NCBI GenBank assembly: GCA_017165825.1
Contig: CM029382.1
Coordinates: forward strand, 20,483,170-20,547,169
Source of the DNA: Hepsetus odoe
Taxonomy: Eukaryota > Chordata > Actinopteri > Characiformes > Hepsetidae
DNA length: 64,000 nucleotides
Reading direction: 5' to 3'
Position numbers and translations under genes: made by a program. Position 1 is the first letter of the stretch, and each line of letters starts with the position of its first letter. Positions 12,801 to 24,217 of this stretch are shown here, one piece after another. The notes beneath the pieces are model-generated. The model saw nothing but the letters and a program-made list of their open reading frames with translations, searched no databases and was not told where the DNA came from.

Positions 12801-13010
12801 AACAGCACTGATGGCGGTCGTTGTTAACCCGGGCCTCGACTGATCCGGTATGGAATTCTGTATAGTTGTCCGCATATTGACTTGGCAAAGTTTTACACCG
12901 GATGCCCTTCCTGACGTAACCCTCCCCATTTACCCGGGCTTGGGACCGGCACGGAGAAATACACTGGCTTGTGCATCCCTAGTGGCTGGGTTAGGGAAAG
13001 TTCCGAGTCT
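9851..13010 (-). mobile_element. Full-length RTE-clade LINE, copy 1, with 18-bp TSD
   Basis: The element body is about 9869-12992 on the minus strand. AGGGAAAGTGCCGAGTCT at 9851-9868 is repeated at 12993-13010 with one mismatch, which marks the target-site duplication. The 3' end is a short untranslated part ending in CTTCTT repeats on the plus strand, typical for RTE elements. The 5' end reads (minus strand) AACCCAGCCACTAGGG. Copy 2 at 29398-32531 has the same ends, so both are full length. The resemblance to the fish RTE family called Expander is a guess. Confidence 0.88.
9899..12929 (-). pseudogene. RTE LINE endonuclease / reverse transcriptase, one frameshift
   Basis: This is the single LINE protein of about 1000 residues that nicks target DNA and reverse-transcribes its own RNA. 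The N-terminal part (12929 to about 12350) carries an APE-like endonuclease: LNVGSM, QETRW, then SAYAPQ. The remainder (about 12360 to 9899) continues with GADFNGHVG, SQVDYIL and KQHRMVV. The reverse transcriptase follows, with AFVDLEKAYDRV, LHQGSALSPFLFA and the catalytic FADDIVI. The C-terminus ends LRWFGHVQRRDE and KKWRQLIRCGDP. The two parts are out of frame because about 17 nt present in copy 2 are missing near 12360. Apart from that the frame is open for 832 residues, so insertion was recent. Host annotations such as craniofacial development protein 2-like come from this LINE type. Confidence 0.88.
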
Positions 13011-13721
13011 ACCATTCAGAAATAACTTGATACCAACATCGCAAAACAATAAACAACTGACATGCCACTAATCATATCTTATTTAAGTTCCATGTCTAAA
13101 TCTCAAGTCACTGATATCTGAATTGAGTGTCTTAGGTGACAAGACAAAAATATCCTTTTTAGGTGCAGGTTAGTGCTTTCCAGCTGTCAATGTGAATCAA
13201 CTTGCCTGTGTCTGGTATTAAATTAAATTAATTGGCTGGGATCCATGTCCAAAATGAGTCTCATGTCTTTGGAACCATATTAAGTCCAATATTATTGAGT
13301 CTGAGGAAAAAAATTCTCATTCACCAATGCAATTTATAAATTCTCAAACACCTGAAGCCTAAAGTAATGGCGTGATTGCCCTGAAGCAGGAGTACAGTGG
13401 AGTTAATATAAGGCCATTCAATCTTCTTAGCCCCTCTGTCTCCTTTGATTTGGTAACACTGTGGCACTACTTTTCAAATGTAAGGGCAGGTTGAAAGTAA
13501 TGTTCTGTAGCTCAGACCAAATTCCCCAAAAGTGCCATTCCCACAAGTTGTCAATGAGAGCAATACATCATGGTAAACTGTGGATATTGAGGTTATTTCA
13601 AAGGTAACAGAAAAGTTTAAAGCATCCTGAGAAAAAAATTCTTGCTTGAACTGCCTTCGGCCTTGACCATTCCTGTCTTCTCACTTCAAAATTTCCCTGT
13701 TGAGTGATTCTGAGTGCCCTG
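13011..13721. other. Intergenic sequence
   Basis: I see no gene or recognised repeat between the LINE copy and the next LINE fragment. Confidence 0.45.
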
Positions 13722-13965
13722 CATCTATTAGAGAAGCGAGGTTGTGTTGGTTTGGACATGTTCAGAGGAGAGACGAGGATAATATTGGGAGAAGAATGTT
13801 GAAGATGGAGCTGTCAGGAAGACCAAAGAGAAGGTTTATGGATGTGGTGAGAGAGGACACGCAGACAGTTGGTTTGAAGGAGGAATATCCAGAGGACCGG
13901 GAGAAATGGAGATGGTTGATCTGCTGTGGTGACCCCTTAACAGGAGCAGGCAGTCTGAGAAAAAA
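13722..13965 (+). pseudogene. 3' fragment of RTE LINE
   Basis: The open frame from about 13722 encodes the LINE C-terminus: IREARLCWFGHVQRRDED, IGRRMLKMEL, RPKRRFMDVVRED and KWRWLICCGDP. It is 5'-truncated, lies on the opposite strand to copy 1 and ends with the CTGCTGTGGTGACCCC-type 3' end. A few codons differ from copy 1. Confidence 0.8.
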
Positions 13966-14440
13966 CTAAATAGTCAAAGATGCCACTTTTAATTCAGTTT
14001 GTCTGAAAACAATTAAATTCAGTTTTGTAAGAGTAATAGCAGTAATTCTGCATTTTAAAATGACCACTTAAAGTTACTGCATCCACTTTCCCCCTTAAAA
14101 TAAATATTACAACATGTGTTTCTTTCCTTCTTTCTTGATAATTTATGTATTTCATATTAAAATTGTAATTTAATTTAATTAAATATTTCTTTCTTTCTGT
14201 CTTTCATGATGTGCTGAACTAACTAGCTTAGGGATGGCTGTAAAAGTGGACAGGTATAAAGATTGCCTAACAAAATCTTAATTGTCTTTGAAAACGTATT
14301 GTGTGGCTGGCAGTTGTGTCAGAATAGTAAAGAGGTGCTTACCTGTAGCCATGCACACTTTTAAAATAAACTTAAACTGGTTGAAACAGTAACAAATAAA
14401 AATGTTTTTGGTTTCTTAATTAACCTTTGAGTGTATGGCT
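13966..14440. other. AT-rich intergenic sequence
   Basis: It contains TTTCTTTCTT-type simple stretches near 14120-14200. I see nothing else in it. Confidence 0.45.
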
Positions 14441-14725
14441 CTTTAAAGTGAAAAAGACAACCCTTGTCATTGTCACAGAACATCAGACTTGTCACAGCAC
14501 ATCAGACAGTGAACCACAACGAAATTGGACCTCTGCATTAACCCATGCACACTCAAACACCGTGCACCAGTGGGCAGCTATTGAAAGCGCCCGGGGAGTA
14601 GTGACAGGGACGGCACCTTGCTCAAGGGTACACCAGGGCAACCTATTGGGAAGGGGTTCGAACCCCTGATCTTCCAAGCATGCGGCTAATGTCCTAACCA
14701 CTAGGCCACCGCTGCCCCTTTAAAG
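14441..14725 (-). mobile_element. tRNA-headed SINE (family 2) with 8-bp TSD
   Basis: On the minus strand the head reads GGGGCAGCGGTGGCCTAGTG, followed by a B-box-like GGGGTTCGAACCCC. The body contains CCTTGAGCAAGGTGCCGTCC and the tail includes a GTGACAATGACAAGG-like end. CTTTAAAG at 14441-14448 is repeated at 14718-14725. The SINE itself is 14449-14717. Other members lie at 23932, 61424, 61953 and 62707. Confidence 0.75.
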
Positions 14726-15394
14726 GTTATATTTGGAAATGAGACATATCATTCATTGTTAATACCAGGGCTCATGAAAATGTGTTCCAAAGAAAGATTA
14801 ACACATAAGGTACTTGCACAATAAATAAATAAATATTTGTTTTTCTTAAAAAAAATGCTTTATATGTATACCTTTATGTTATTTTTTGACAGAACACGCA
14901 CTGCACTAAAGGGCTAAAAAAAAATCTAGAAACCTTTTCTAATATTATTATTAAGTGGGCAAGTAATTGCTCTCCATGGAGCAGCATGGAAACCCAACAC
15001 TGCTGATCTCCTTTTCTCCACAGGGTTTTGACTATGCCTGCAGCAATAGTTTAGCTTTTCACTGATCTACAGAAGAAAGAGCGCAGCACCACATGGTCAA
15101 TTTAAAAGGCAATGAAAGAGCCTTTATGTATCTGTGTTTATCTGTAGCTAACTGTGAATCACTGCCCCAAACATCATTCTCTGGAACACCACTCTTGCAA
15201 AAATTATGTAATCGTGCTTTGATAATAAGATCAGTCTTCGTGGTGGGGGGCTGAAGGAAAGCTACATTCAGTTTCTGATTGTTATTAATATGTACAGCAT
15301 GTAAACGTGAATATGAATAATGCAAAAATCAGCAAGTATACTATTTAAGTCTTTGCCAAGTCATGTCTGACATACACTTTTAAAAAATAATGAA
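14726..15394. other. Intergenic sequence
   Basis: I see no gene or recognised dispersed repeat here; TAAA and A-run simple sequence occurs near 14820-14850. Confidence 0.45.
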
Positions 15395-15815
15395 GCCATA
15401 AAGGGTTTGAGATCACTGACTTATGACCAGATCATTCTCCTTAGTACTTTCTAGTACTGAGCTTAATTCATCGTTCTCTCCCTAATGGCAAAATCTCCAG
15501 GTCTTGAGGCAGCTACTACCACTAACTTGTTTGTTCTTACTTAGGAAAGCATTACACCAGATGTGATAGGACACAGATCTTCCAAAAAGTTCAACTTTTG
15601 AATAATTTTTCTCAGACATTTTGGAGATAAACAAGGTATTTTGGGCAAAATTTCAGTAGCATTACATTCCTTTTCTTTGCCATGATTTTCACCTCCATTT
15701 TTGCCCAGTGTCTTTCTAATCTTGGTATCATGAACACTGAAATTTAATTAAGCAAGGTGTGCAGCTCCTTAAATGTTTTTATTGGTGCTTCTTTGACCTT
15801 AGCATGAGTCTCCTA
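15395..15815 (-). mobile_element. Decayed Tc1-like transposon fragment
   Basis: The minus strand matches the general wording of a fish Tc1-type transposase gene, for example the antisense of the block around CTTCCAAAAAGTTCAACTTTTGA (15575-15600) and the block near 15690-15750. No terminal repeats or open frame remain. Its right side ends where an RTE LINE fragment begins, which suggests the LINE inserted into it. Confidence 0.5.
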
Positions 15816-16622
15816 TGATCTTCTTCTTTTTCTTTCGGCTGCTCCTGTTTAGGGGACACCACAGTGGATCAACTGTTTCCATTTCATCCGGTCCTCTGCA
15901 TCTTCCTCCCTCCCTTCCTCACTCGCATGTCCTCTCTCATTACATCCATATACCTCCTCTTTGGTCTTCCTCTTCTCCTCTTTCCTGGCAGCTCCATCTT
16001 CAACATCCTCCTTCCAATATAATCCTCATCTCTCCTCTTTACATGTCCAAACCAATGCAAACCTTGCTTCTCTAACTTTCACTCCAGCTATTCTTCTCCA
16101 CCAATTCCAACCTGCCTGCACTCTCTTCTTCACCTCTCTTCCACACTCACCGTTACATTCAACCATTGATCCCAAGTATTTAAACACCTCCACCTTTATC
16201 ACCTCTACTCCCCGCATCCTCACCCCTCCATTTTCATCCCTTTCATTCACACTCATGTATTCTGTCTTTGACCTACTAACATTCCTCTTTCCTCATTCCT
16301 CTCCACTCTAGAGCATATCTCCATCTCTCCAGGTTCTCCTCAAGCTCCTACTCTCACTGCAGATCACAATATCATCAGCAAACAACATCATCCATGGAGA
16401 CTCCTGTCTAACCTCATCTGTCAACCTGTCCATTACTATTGCAAACAAGAATGGGCTCAGCATTGATCCTTGATGCAATCCAGCCTCTATCTTAAATGCA
16501 TCCGTCACTCCCACTGCAGATCTCATGATGTTAGACTGCCATCATACATATCCTGAGCTACTCTCACATACTTCTCTGTAACACCTGACTTCCTCATACA
16601 AAAACCACAACTCCTCTTTATG
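15816..16622 (-). mobile_element. RTE LINE fragment with internal deletions
   Basis: It starts with the LINE 3' end (TTTCGGCTGCTCCTGTTTAG on the plus strand) and covers the C-terminal third of the protein. Minus-strand frames give GLHQGSMLSPFLFAIVMDRL with FADDIVICSES (16308-16526) and VKKRVQAGWNWWRR (16026-16256). The stretch coding for the C-terminal linker is deleted, and the copy is 5'-truncated near 16622. Confidence 0.8.
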
Positions 16623-16974
16623 ATCTGTTGAAGAAATACTGCTAGGCTGGCCCCTAATTTGCAGATTTACCACTGTTCCATTACTGCATTAATAGAGACA
16701 CGAAACAACAATGTTATGAACAAAAAACAAAATAGAGGAACTCAGAAATGACTTTTACACAGTAATTAAAAATTTGCTAAAGAGACTAAGTACATCACAT
16801 ATTTGGTACTTTGGTATTTATTAAACAGAAAGAATTTATTAAAGCCTCATAAACAGATGAGAATTGAACCTGTGCATGAGGAAAACTGGCAAAGAGTTAA
16901 TGATCCAAAGTGCTCATTTTTATCTATGAGAATCACTTGGTCAGAAATACTTTAAATATACAATAGAATTTTAA
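16623..16974. other. Intergenic sequence
   Basis: I see nothing recognisable in this short AT-rich stretch. Confidence 0.4.
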
Positions 16975-17310
16975 AGGGCGGCACAGTGGGTAGGACTGTT
17001 GTTTCACACTGCGCCTCATAGCAAGAAGGTCCTGGGTTCAATTCCCAGGCAGGGGGGTCCAGGTCTATGGGTTTCCTCTGGGAACTCTGGTTTCCTCCCA
17101 CCATCCCACCAAAGACATGCATGTCAGGTTGATTACAGATGCTAAATTGTCCCCTAGGTGTGAATGAATTTGTCTGTGTGTCTGCCCTACAATGGACTGG
17201 TGACCTGTCCAGGGTATTTCCTCACCTTTCACCCTGTGAGAGCTGGGATAAGTTCCAGCACCTCCGCAACCACAATGAAAATGAGTGGCTATGAAAATGA
17301 GTGAGTGAGA
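16975..17310 (+). mobile_element. Dispersed SINE-like repeat (family 3)
   Basis: It begins GGCGGCACAGTGGGTAGGAC, has a box-B-like GGTTCAATTCCC, and continues through GGTTTCCTCCCACCATCCCA and ACTGGTGACCTGTCCAGGGT to GATAAGTTCCAGCACCTCCG and an AATGAGTGAGTGAG end. The same layout is common in fish genomes. A tail-only copy lies at 57038-57090, and the tail also forms part of the chimeric SINE at 45003. Confidence 0.7.
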
Positions 17311-18240
17311 GAACTTTGATAAAGGAAAATGGAAAAAATAATTTGGCATAGCTACTTCCAACAAACAATGTATGTTTAAACATTATATGTTTTACTGTTA
17401 TATTTTTAACATTAGGTTCTGCTGCAGTGTTGGAATAATATTCTTATCTGCAGATAGCTACAAATAAGTACAATGCAGCTGATAATGCTAACAGTATATC
17501 TATGACCTCCAATAATAACCACCAAGCACTCGTTCTGTCAGGCTGCAGAGTTATAGGGAAAAGTTATTAATAAATCTGAGCATGAAATACAAATCAATAT
17601 CAAAAGATACATTTTTTGTTAATGTTCAGCATTACATCTGACAGACTAAACCCTGATGTAGAGGAAAAGTGCACCAAAGGAAATGAATATCACTATCCAA
17701 TCCAGGAAATATTATTCACACTCATATGTTTGATACAAATTCCTATCTTTCTTATCCCATCAGAAGACAGCGATTTATTGAGTAATGGGATTCTCTTTCA
17801 CCCTGTAAACCAATCTTGAGAGGTGTGGAGAGTGCTGAAAGCCATTCATCATCTGCCAATTCTAATCAAAGTGCTTTCTAATCACATTATTTGCATGCAT
17901 CTCTGTTTTGTGCTAAGATTAACGCTAAAATGGGATCATATAGGATTTGATTTCCTTTTTAGGCCTGCACTTTTTCATTTGTTTCTGTTGACTGTCAACA
18001 AATTCAAATGTCATATAAGGAAGACATAAACTGAGGCAACAAACATGCACTGGCTTCTGTGAGACTAAGATTGGACAGAAACAAATTCTCTCCTGGCATA
18101 ATGATACCGAATGCAGATGGTTTATGCAGGTTGGACATGTATTTAAAATTTTGGTCCAGAACAGACATTACACAGGATAAAAATAAAAACTAATTAAATA
18201 AAAACTAAATAAAACAAAAACTGATTTGTATTTCATGTTC
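17311..18240. other. AT-rich intergenic sequence
   Basis: No gene or known repeat is seen. Two short open frames (17616-17819 and 17823-18029) show no motif and look accidental. Confidence 0.45.
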
Positions 18241-18330
18241 AGATTCAATAGCTGCCCTCTGCTGCATGGTGTGTATGGGTGAAATGCAGAGGTTGAATTT
18301 CAAAAGTTTGCTAGTCATTGTTTCAAGGCA
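18241..18330 (+). mobile_element. 3' fragment of SINE family 2
   Basis: AGCTGCCCTCTGCTGCATGGTG followed by GAAATGCAGAGGTTGAATTTC matches the tail half of the family 2 SINE at 61953-62192. Confidence 0.55.
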
Positions 18331-18429
18331 TGGATACAAGCACAGGAGCACAGCAAGGCCACAGAAAAATATCTGCAGAAAAATACCTTCAGCATAAACA
18401 GTGCCAATGAGTACAATGGCCTATTATCC

Positions 18430-18645
18430 ATAAAGGCTGTTAATACTTATGCACATGTTTCATTTTTGTTTTTTATTTTAAATATGTTTGCAAAAGTTTA
18501 AACTTATTTTTCACTTTGTCATTACGGCGTATTGCATGTAGAATTTTAAGAGGTAAATAATGAATTTAATCCATTTTGGAATAAGGCTGTAACATAAAAA
18601 AATTTGAAAAAATTAGACCGCTGTGAATACTTTCTGGAATACTTA
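18430..18645 (+). mobile_element. Right end of a Tc1-like transposon
   Basis: Landmarks such as AATACTTATGCACATGTTTC, TTTCACTTTGTCATTA, TTTTGGAATAAGGCTGTAAC and GCTGTGAATACTTTCTGGA match the right terminal region of a widespread fish Tc1 family. The transposase and left end are missing. Confidence 0.65.
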
Positions 18646-19103
18646 CTGCAAACACCCATTTTGTTCATGATCCTTCTGGTGGTTTTCAGTCATCTTTGAA
18701 ATGTGTTAAACAGAGAGGAAATTGGCTATGTGTTCCATGTAATTGAGATGGTTGTCAGGTCTCAAAGAAAGACCAGCTGTGGGGACATGTGATGGGGTTG
18801 TTTCAACTGGTCACTACCGCAGTAGGGTTGTTAGACTGAGGCCACTTGCGATAGGCCACAGGATGCCTATCTCAAAACCAGAAGATTATTGCATTTCCTT
18901 CTCTGTGGTTTTCTAGATTCCCTCGGATGTAGTCTTAAAAACAACTCACCCCACCCACACCCCTTTCAAAGAAGCAAGGCTATTTTTCTCAGAAAAAAAT
19001 ATGATCAGTCTCAACAGTTCTATGTCCTTGGAGTTCAATAAGAGAGACATTATTTATAAGATTACTTTAGTTCACCATCAAAGGCAACAGTCAATAGAAA
19101 ATT
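18646..19103. other. Intergenic sequence
   Basis: I see no gene or recognised repeat. Confidence 0.4.
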
Positions 19104-19317
19104 GGGTGGTGGTGGTCTAGTAGGATTCTTGCCTATGGACCTATGGCTCAAGAGGTCCCAGGTTCAAATCCCACCTCCAGCACTACCAGCACTGGGTCCC
19201 TGAGCAAGACCCTTAACCCTGGATTGCTCCAGGGGACTGTCCCTGTAATTAGGACATGTAAGTCGCTCTGGATAAGAGCGTCTGCTAAATGCCGTAAATG
19301 TAAATGTAAATGTAAAA
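19104..19317 (+). mobile_element. tRNA-headed SINE with L2-type tail (family 1), nearly complete
   Basis: The head reads GGTGGTGGTGGTCTAG, then GGTTCAAATCCCACC as box B. The body is CTGAGCAAGACCCTTAACCC and the tail is AAGTCGCTCTGGATAAGAGC followed by TAAATGTAAATGTAAA. The tail resembles the 3' end of L2-clade LINEs such as eel UnaL2, which would supply the enzymes for its movement. Confidence 0.78.
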
Positions 19318-19332
19318 TAATCCTTGACCTCA

Positions 19333-19392
19333 CAAAAAAAAAATAAATAAATAAATAAATAAAAAAAAAATATATATATATATATATATATG
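19333..19392. repeat. A-rich, AAAT and TA simple repeat
   Basis: A run of A, then (AAAT)n, A run and (TA)n follow the SINE tail. Confidence 0.8.
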
Positions 19393-20550
19393 TTACTTCA
19401 TTAGGCATGCATACCTCCTATACTACATCTCAATGTCCATTTTTATAATTGCAATTTTACACTTAGCACTTGTCTTTTTGATATGTATCTGTTATTCTAC
19501 ATTTAATCAAAAGGTCATAAGAATGCTGCCAACTTTTATCATAATATGTTACACTCAGGGGATTTAGCTGCTGTATTTTCTTCTGCAAATCATAATAAAA
19601 TATGAACCAAAATAAATTATTCTTCTATTAAAACTTAGTCTATGTCTACCTGTCTAGAGTTGCATTTTATTGTACTGTTATATAATATAAAGTATATTGA
19701 GATGTGGGTGTGTTTAACATCCTGTAAACTAAACTTGAACAAGTGGAAGTTAATTTGAGTGTAGCACAAAGGAGGCCCTTTGTGTATTGTGCCTTTCAAT
19801 TATAAAAGACTCATGCTACAATGTCAGAAAGCACCCTCATTTCAATGTCACTTGAAAACATGACCTGCTGAGATTATTAACCTAACTAGCACCAATCTGG
19901 TCCTCAATACTAATCATTATCTTATGAAGACCATTTTAGGAGTTTTGTGTCTCTGTTATTTCAGCTTAAGTTTCAGTTATTGTGGGAATGACTTGGGACT
20001 TCTGCACCTAAAACAAAAAGGAAATTGTATTGCCCAACATTGTCCTCTACAATTGAAGAAGTAAAACCTTTATCAAGGAGTGAAAATAGAGGAAGAAAGA
20101 AATTTATGGCAACTTTAGATTAAGAAAAAACACGAATGGCATGCCCATCGCAGATACTACCGTGCCTCATTGTCCAAAAGCCCTGGGGTCCTTCAAAGTG
20201 TTTTGGTGCATAAACATGCAGACCTATGGGGAGTGAAAACTGAAGGATGCTTGATGGTTATGGATCAGGCTCACACATATGCAAGCTCTGCATGGCTTGT
20301 AACTAGCCTACTTGCTGTGCTGTGTTTTTTAATGAGCTTACTTGTTTATCTGCAGCTGCATTCACATTAAGCGATCTGACTTAAATGTGTTTTGTGTCTT
20401 GGCTTTATCTTTATCTATGAATGCCTCTTAAATAGCTACTTTGCACATGCAGGTTTCCTCTCAGAGCCCCTGTCTCTTGCCTATTAACCGACTTTACAGT
20501 ATAACCATGACTTGAATTTAACATCTAGTTTGATAACTCATACTCTAACA
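19393..20550. other. Intergenic sequence
   Basis: No gene or repeat is recognised. A 66-codon open frame at 20170-20370 ends in a hydrophobic stretch but has no support. Confidence 0.4.
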
Positions 20551-20808
20551 TGTTAGTGACAGATTAATTGACACATGCTCAACACAAAATAATTTTCTTT
20601 GCTTTTAATTGATCATTATTGAGGTCTAAAGGTATATAGATCCCAGTGAGTCAGGGCAAATGTCGGTCATTGTTTGTCATGTGTGTCATTCTGGTGCATG
20701 TTTCATGATCTGTGTGAGCTTGATTTATGCTTGTGTGTTACACTTATATGTTGTAAAAAAAACTTTTCCATAATCCTGACGTCCAATACAATCCACCACG
20801 ATGTGACA
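20551..20808 (+). repeat. Probable decayed LTR related to the IQ-element LTRs
   Basis: It has a TGTTAGTG start, a TATATAGATCCCAGTGAGTC block like the TATA region of the other LTRs, a GTCGGTCATT block like that of the solo LTR, and an end GACGTCCAATACAATCCACC followed by TGTGACA. Flanks show no matching 5-bp duplication (TAACA versus AAGTG), so the left limit is uncertain. Confidence 0.45.
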
Positions 20809-21579
20809 AAGTGTAGTTTATTATATATAATTCCCCTATCTACAATGTTTTCAATATTCATAAGCAGTATACAGATTTTCTTTTGTCCAAAAGCAGAAAC
20901 AATGTGAATAGTGGCCTCTGTTGGTGAGCATGCAGGCGGAAGGAGAAGTTAAAAATAAATCTGTCATCCACACATGGAGTGTGGTCAAAAAAGAAAACTA
21001 TTTTACCTAAAGCAAATTGAGGGCCACCTCTCACCTCATTTATTATGTGTATAAATGTGGTTAAGGCAATAACAGTTTTGAAGCTTGTAGGTTTGCATAT
21101 AGTGCTGACAACCAGATAATTGAATAGAGCCTGAAATGTGGTACTTCAGATGTAATTACAGCCTCAGTCTCTCTTGCCACCATCCACAAAACTCAGGCAA
21201 TGACAGGAAACCCATTAATGGGTTGAAACAATGGCAAATGCTATTACTCTCTTTGTAGCTTTCCTTCAGACCAGCTTGCTGAAAAAGTAGAAAATGCTAG
21301 TTCATCTTTGATAAACTGAGGCACCTCCAAAGTCTGTGTATTCTACTAATGAGACTACACTTCACTTTGCTTGGCATGTGAATTAAACCTTATCAGTGTC
21401 TAGGGCAGGACGCTGTGAATAAAAGAGCAGCGGAAAGAAATGATGACTAGCTTTTTAAGCCATTATGCTTCTTTACAAGCAGACTTCTTTTCTATGAGAT
21501 GACAACTGAGTGTTATTTTAACAAAATACATAATTGATAGCCAGGGTCTTGGCACATCCCATGGGACAGAAAAGCGGAG
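20809..21579. other. Intergenic sequence
   Basis: I see no gene or recognised repeat before the AG microsatellite. Confidence 0.4.
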
Positions 21580-21581
21580 AG

Positions 21582-21646
<65 letters not shown>

Positions 21647-21671
21647 AAGAGAGAGAGAAAGAGAGAGAGAA

Positions 21672-21705
<34 letters not shown>
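21582..21705. repeat. (AG)n microsatellite, about 120 bp
   Basis: An almost pure purine strand of AG units with a few ACAG and AAAG variants. Open frames through it on both strands are low-complexity artefacts. Confidence 0.92.
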
Positions 21706-21707
<2 letters not shown>

Positions 21708-22073
21708 TTTCATCTTCCATTATTTGAAAAGACCACATGTTTAAAGCTAGGCTTATTTAAATGGGTTTGGGGAAAAATCTGTGGAAATGAATGCTAACAG
21801 GCTTCTCTAGGGGCTGCAATTGATAATGACGTTTCCTTTTTCATATTCCTATTATCCTGTCAGCTTTTGCCAGTTAAGAAATGGGTAAATCCCAGGGCGA
21901 AAATGACCATTCCATCTATGGCTAGCATTAGACACTTGTTCTACACTAAAAAAATTCTATACATTTATCTCAATGAAACAAAAATGGATTCAGCTTCTAG
22001 TCGGTGACCTTGAAATGATCACAAGTGAGTATCTATGGTATGTGATTTAAAAAGGAAAATATATTGTTCTATC
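21706..22073. other. Intergenic sequence
   Basis: Nothing recognisable is seen. Confidence 0.4.
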
Positions 22074-23062
22074 ACTTTCAGCTGCTCCCGTTAGGGGTCA
22101 CCACAGTGGATTAACCTTCTCTATTACTCCCGGTCCACTGCATCTGCATGACCATATCCATAAACCTTCTCTTTGGCCTTCCTCTTTTCCTCTTTCCTGG
22201 CCCCTCCATATTCGACATATTTCTGTTGAATATGGATCATCATCTCTCCTCTGTACATGTTCAAACCAATCTTGCCTCTTTAACTTGATCTCTAAACCAT
22301 TGAACCTAAGCTGTCCTTCAAATTTACTAATTTCAAATCCTGCCCATCCTTGTCACACCCAGTGAAAAATTTAACAACTTGAAACCTCCAGCTCCACCAA
22401 GTATAACAAAGCTGGTCTCACCTCTCTGACTTTGTCTCCAAACTGTCTAACCTGAGCTCTTCCTCTGATAAATCTGTTACTAATCCTGTCTTTGTCACTG
22501 CAAATTTCAAAAATACTGCTGCTTACATAATATCACCTCTTTTCCTATCCTTTCTTATTTCTTTTCTTACCTCTTTTCTTATCTCTTATCCCTCTATAGT
22601 TATTAAAGCTCTGTACATCACCCTTATTCTTGAAAATCATTACCTGTACACTTGGTCTCCACTCATCAGGCAACCTCTCACTTTCAAAGAATGTGTTAAA
22701 CAAACAGGTCAGACATTCCACTGCTATCTCTCTGGAACACCTCCATGCCTCCACTGGTACGTCATCTGGACCGACAGCCTTTCCATTCTTCATCTTCTTC
22801 ATCACTGCCCTCATTTCTTACTTCTTGCTAAATCGCTGCACTGTCTGGTCCATTATCCTAACATCATCCAGTCTTCTCTCTATCTCTTTCTCTTCATTCA
22901 TCAGCCCCTCTAAGTATTCTTCCCATCTGCTTGTGAGTACATTTCCATTTCTATCCGCTATTGCCCTAATCTGCTGCACATCTTGCCTAGCTCTGTCTCT
23001 CTGTCTAGCCAATCAGTATAGGTCCTTTTCTCCCTTCTTGCTGTGCAGCTTCATACAATTCA
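22074..23062 (-). mobile_element. Decayed RTE LINE fragment
   Basis: It runs from the LINE 3' end (CTGCTCCCGTTAGGGGTCAC on the plus strand) back to the region coding for LARQRDRARQDVQQI (22818-23012). A minus-strand frame at 22545-22814 gives MKNGKAVGPDDVPVEAWR and IFKNKGDVQSFNNYRGI, both conserved RT segments. The catalytic core and much of the C-terminus are deleted. Confidence 0.78.
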
Positions 23063-23931
23063 ACCTCAGCAGTAACACTGCGTGTAATTATACCCATTTC
23101 TTCTTCACAATATACATTTAAACAGATATACTTTAAAGGTAGGCTTCTGGTGTATGTTGCTTTAGTGTTGGATCGAGTAGTTTGTGTATTCACAGGAGGT
23201 AAAAAGCTGTTTGTGACCGGGAAACCATGTTGAGAATATTTTACATATAGCAAGTGCTGTTTTCTTAATTAGCTACTGTTAGGTTGTTTACACACACAGC
23301 AGAGTTATATGTGTGTTGCATGTTAATATCCATGGCATGCCAAATTTGTTTAATCAAAATTTTGGATAGATGTTGTTTAATTTGGTGGACTAACCAGTGA
23401 TAACCTGATTTATTCTAGCAAATCAGACAGGCTGCAAACCAAGCCAAACACACCAACACAGCTCCAGTTATATTAGCATTTAGTTAATGATAACTATATA
23501 ATAAGTTATGTAATTAATGTTCATTTTTTTAGATTTTTGGGAAGAACAAGGCACTTGGCCAATAATTTTTACTCATCTTTTACTTTGACAGAGAAAAATG
23601 CATTGTCTGTAAAGCTGTCTGTCTGTCTGTAAAATGTCATCCTGACAGCAGTGTAAGAGAAGGAATTCTTTACAACATAGATGCAGACATTGGCAAAGTG
23701 GAGATATATAGATAATCTAAATAGTTATATAAATAGTCTTTAGAACCCAACTCACCAGTGCCTCAGTTCTTCTTTTAGTTCTCCAGGACTCTGTGCCTTT
23801 CACATGACTGAAAACTATGAATAGTAACTGAACTTACCTTGATGGGTAACTGGTTCATGACACCTTTGTGGCCAAATAGCAAGCTTGAAGCTCAAATTGG
23901 ACAGCATTATAATAGGCCTAGTGTTTAGGCT
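23063..23931. other. Intergenic sequence
   Basis: No gene is visible. A short CTGT repeat occurs near 23613-23630. Confidence 0.4.
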
Positions 23932-24217
23932 GATCATTGTGAAACGCAGAACAAAATTCAACCCATGCGCAGCAATTGAAAGCACCCGGGGAGCAGTGAA
24001 AGGGATGGTGCCTTGCTCAAGGGTACCTCAGGGCAAACTACTGGTGAGGGAATTGAACCCACAATCTTCCAAGCCTGGGCCAACTCCCTAACCACTAGGT
24101 CACCTCTGCACGTGTGTTTAGGGGTTAAATGCAGAGAATACATTTTGTTGTGTTTCACTGTGCGCTATGCTATTTCACAATGACAAATTGTCACTTTCAC
24201 TTCACATGAAAATGTTT
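23932..24217. mobile_element. SINE family 2 pieces in head-to-head order
   Basis: 23932-24110 is a family 2 SINE on the minus strand with its head at the right (GACCTAGTGGTTAGGG as read on the minus strand). It is followed directly by the 3' half of the same family on the plus strand (GGGTTAAATGCAGAGAATAC to TTGTCACTTTCACTT, 24124-24217). This could be two insertions or one insertion with an inverted 5' part. Confidence 0.6.

Noticed and set aside
19143..19240. tRNA gene (box A/box B-like sequence)
   Set aside because: The tRNA-like heads are followed by SINE bodies and tails and recur in several places, so these are SINEs, not tRNA genes.
20170..20370. A small membrane protein frame
   Set aside because: One hydrophobic stretch in a 66-codon frame is not enough; no neighbours, repeats or motifs support it.
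21463..21797. Open frames over the AG microsatellite
   Set aside because: They are repeats of two residues on each strand and carry no domain.
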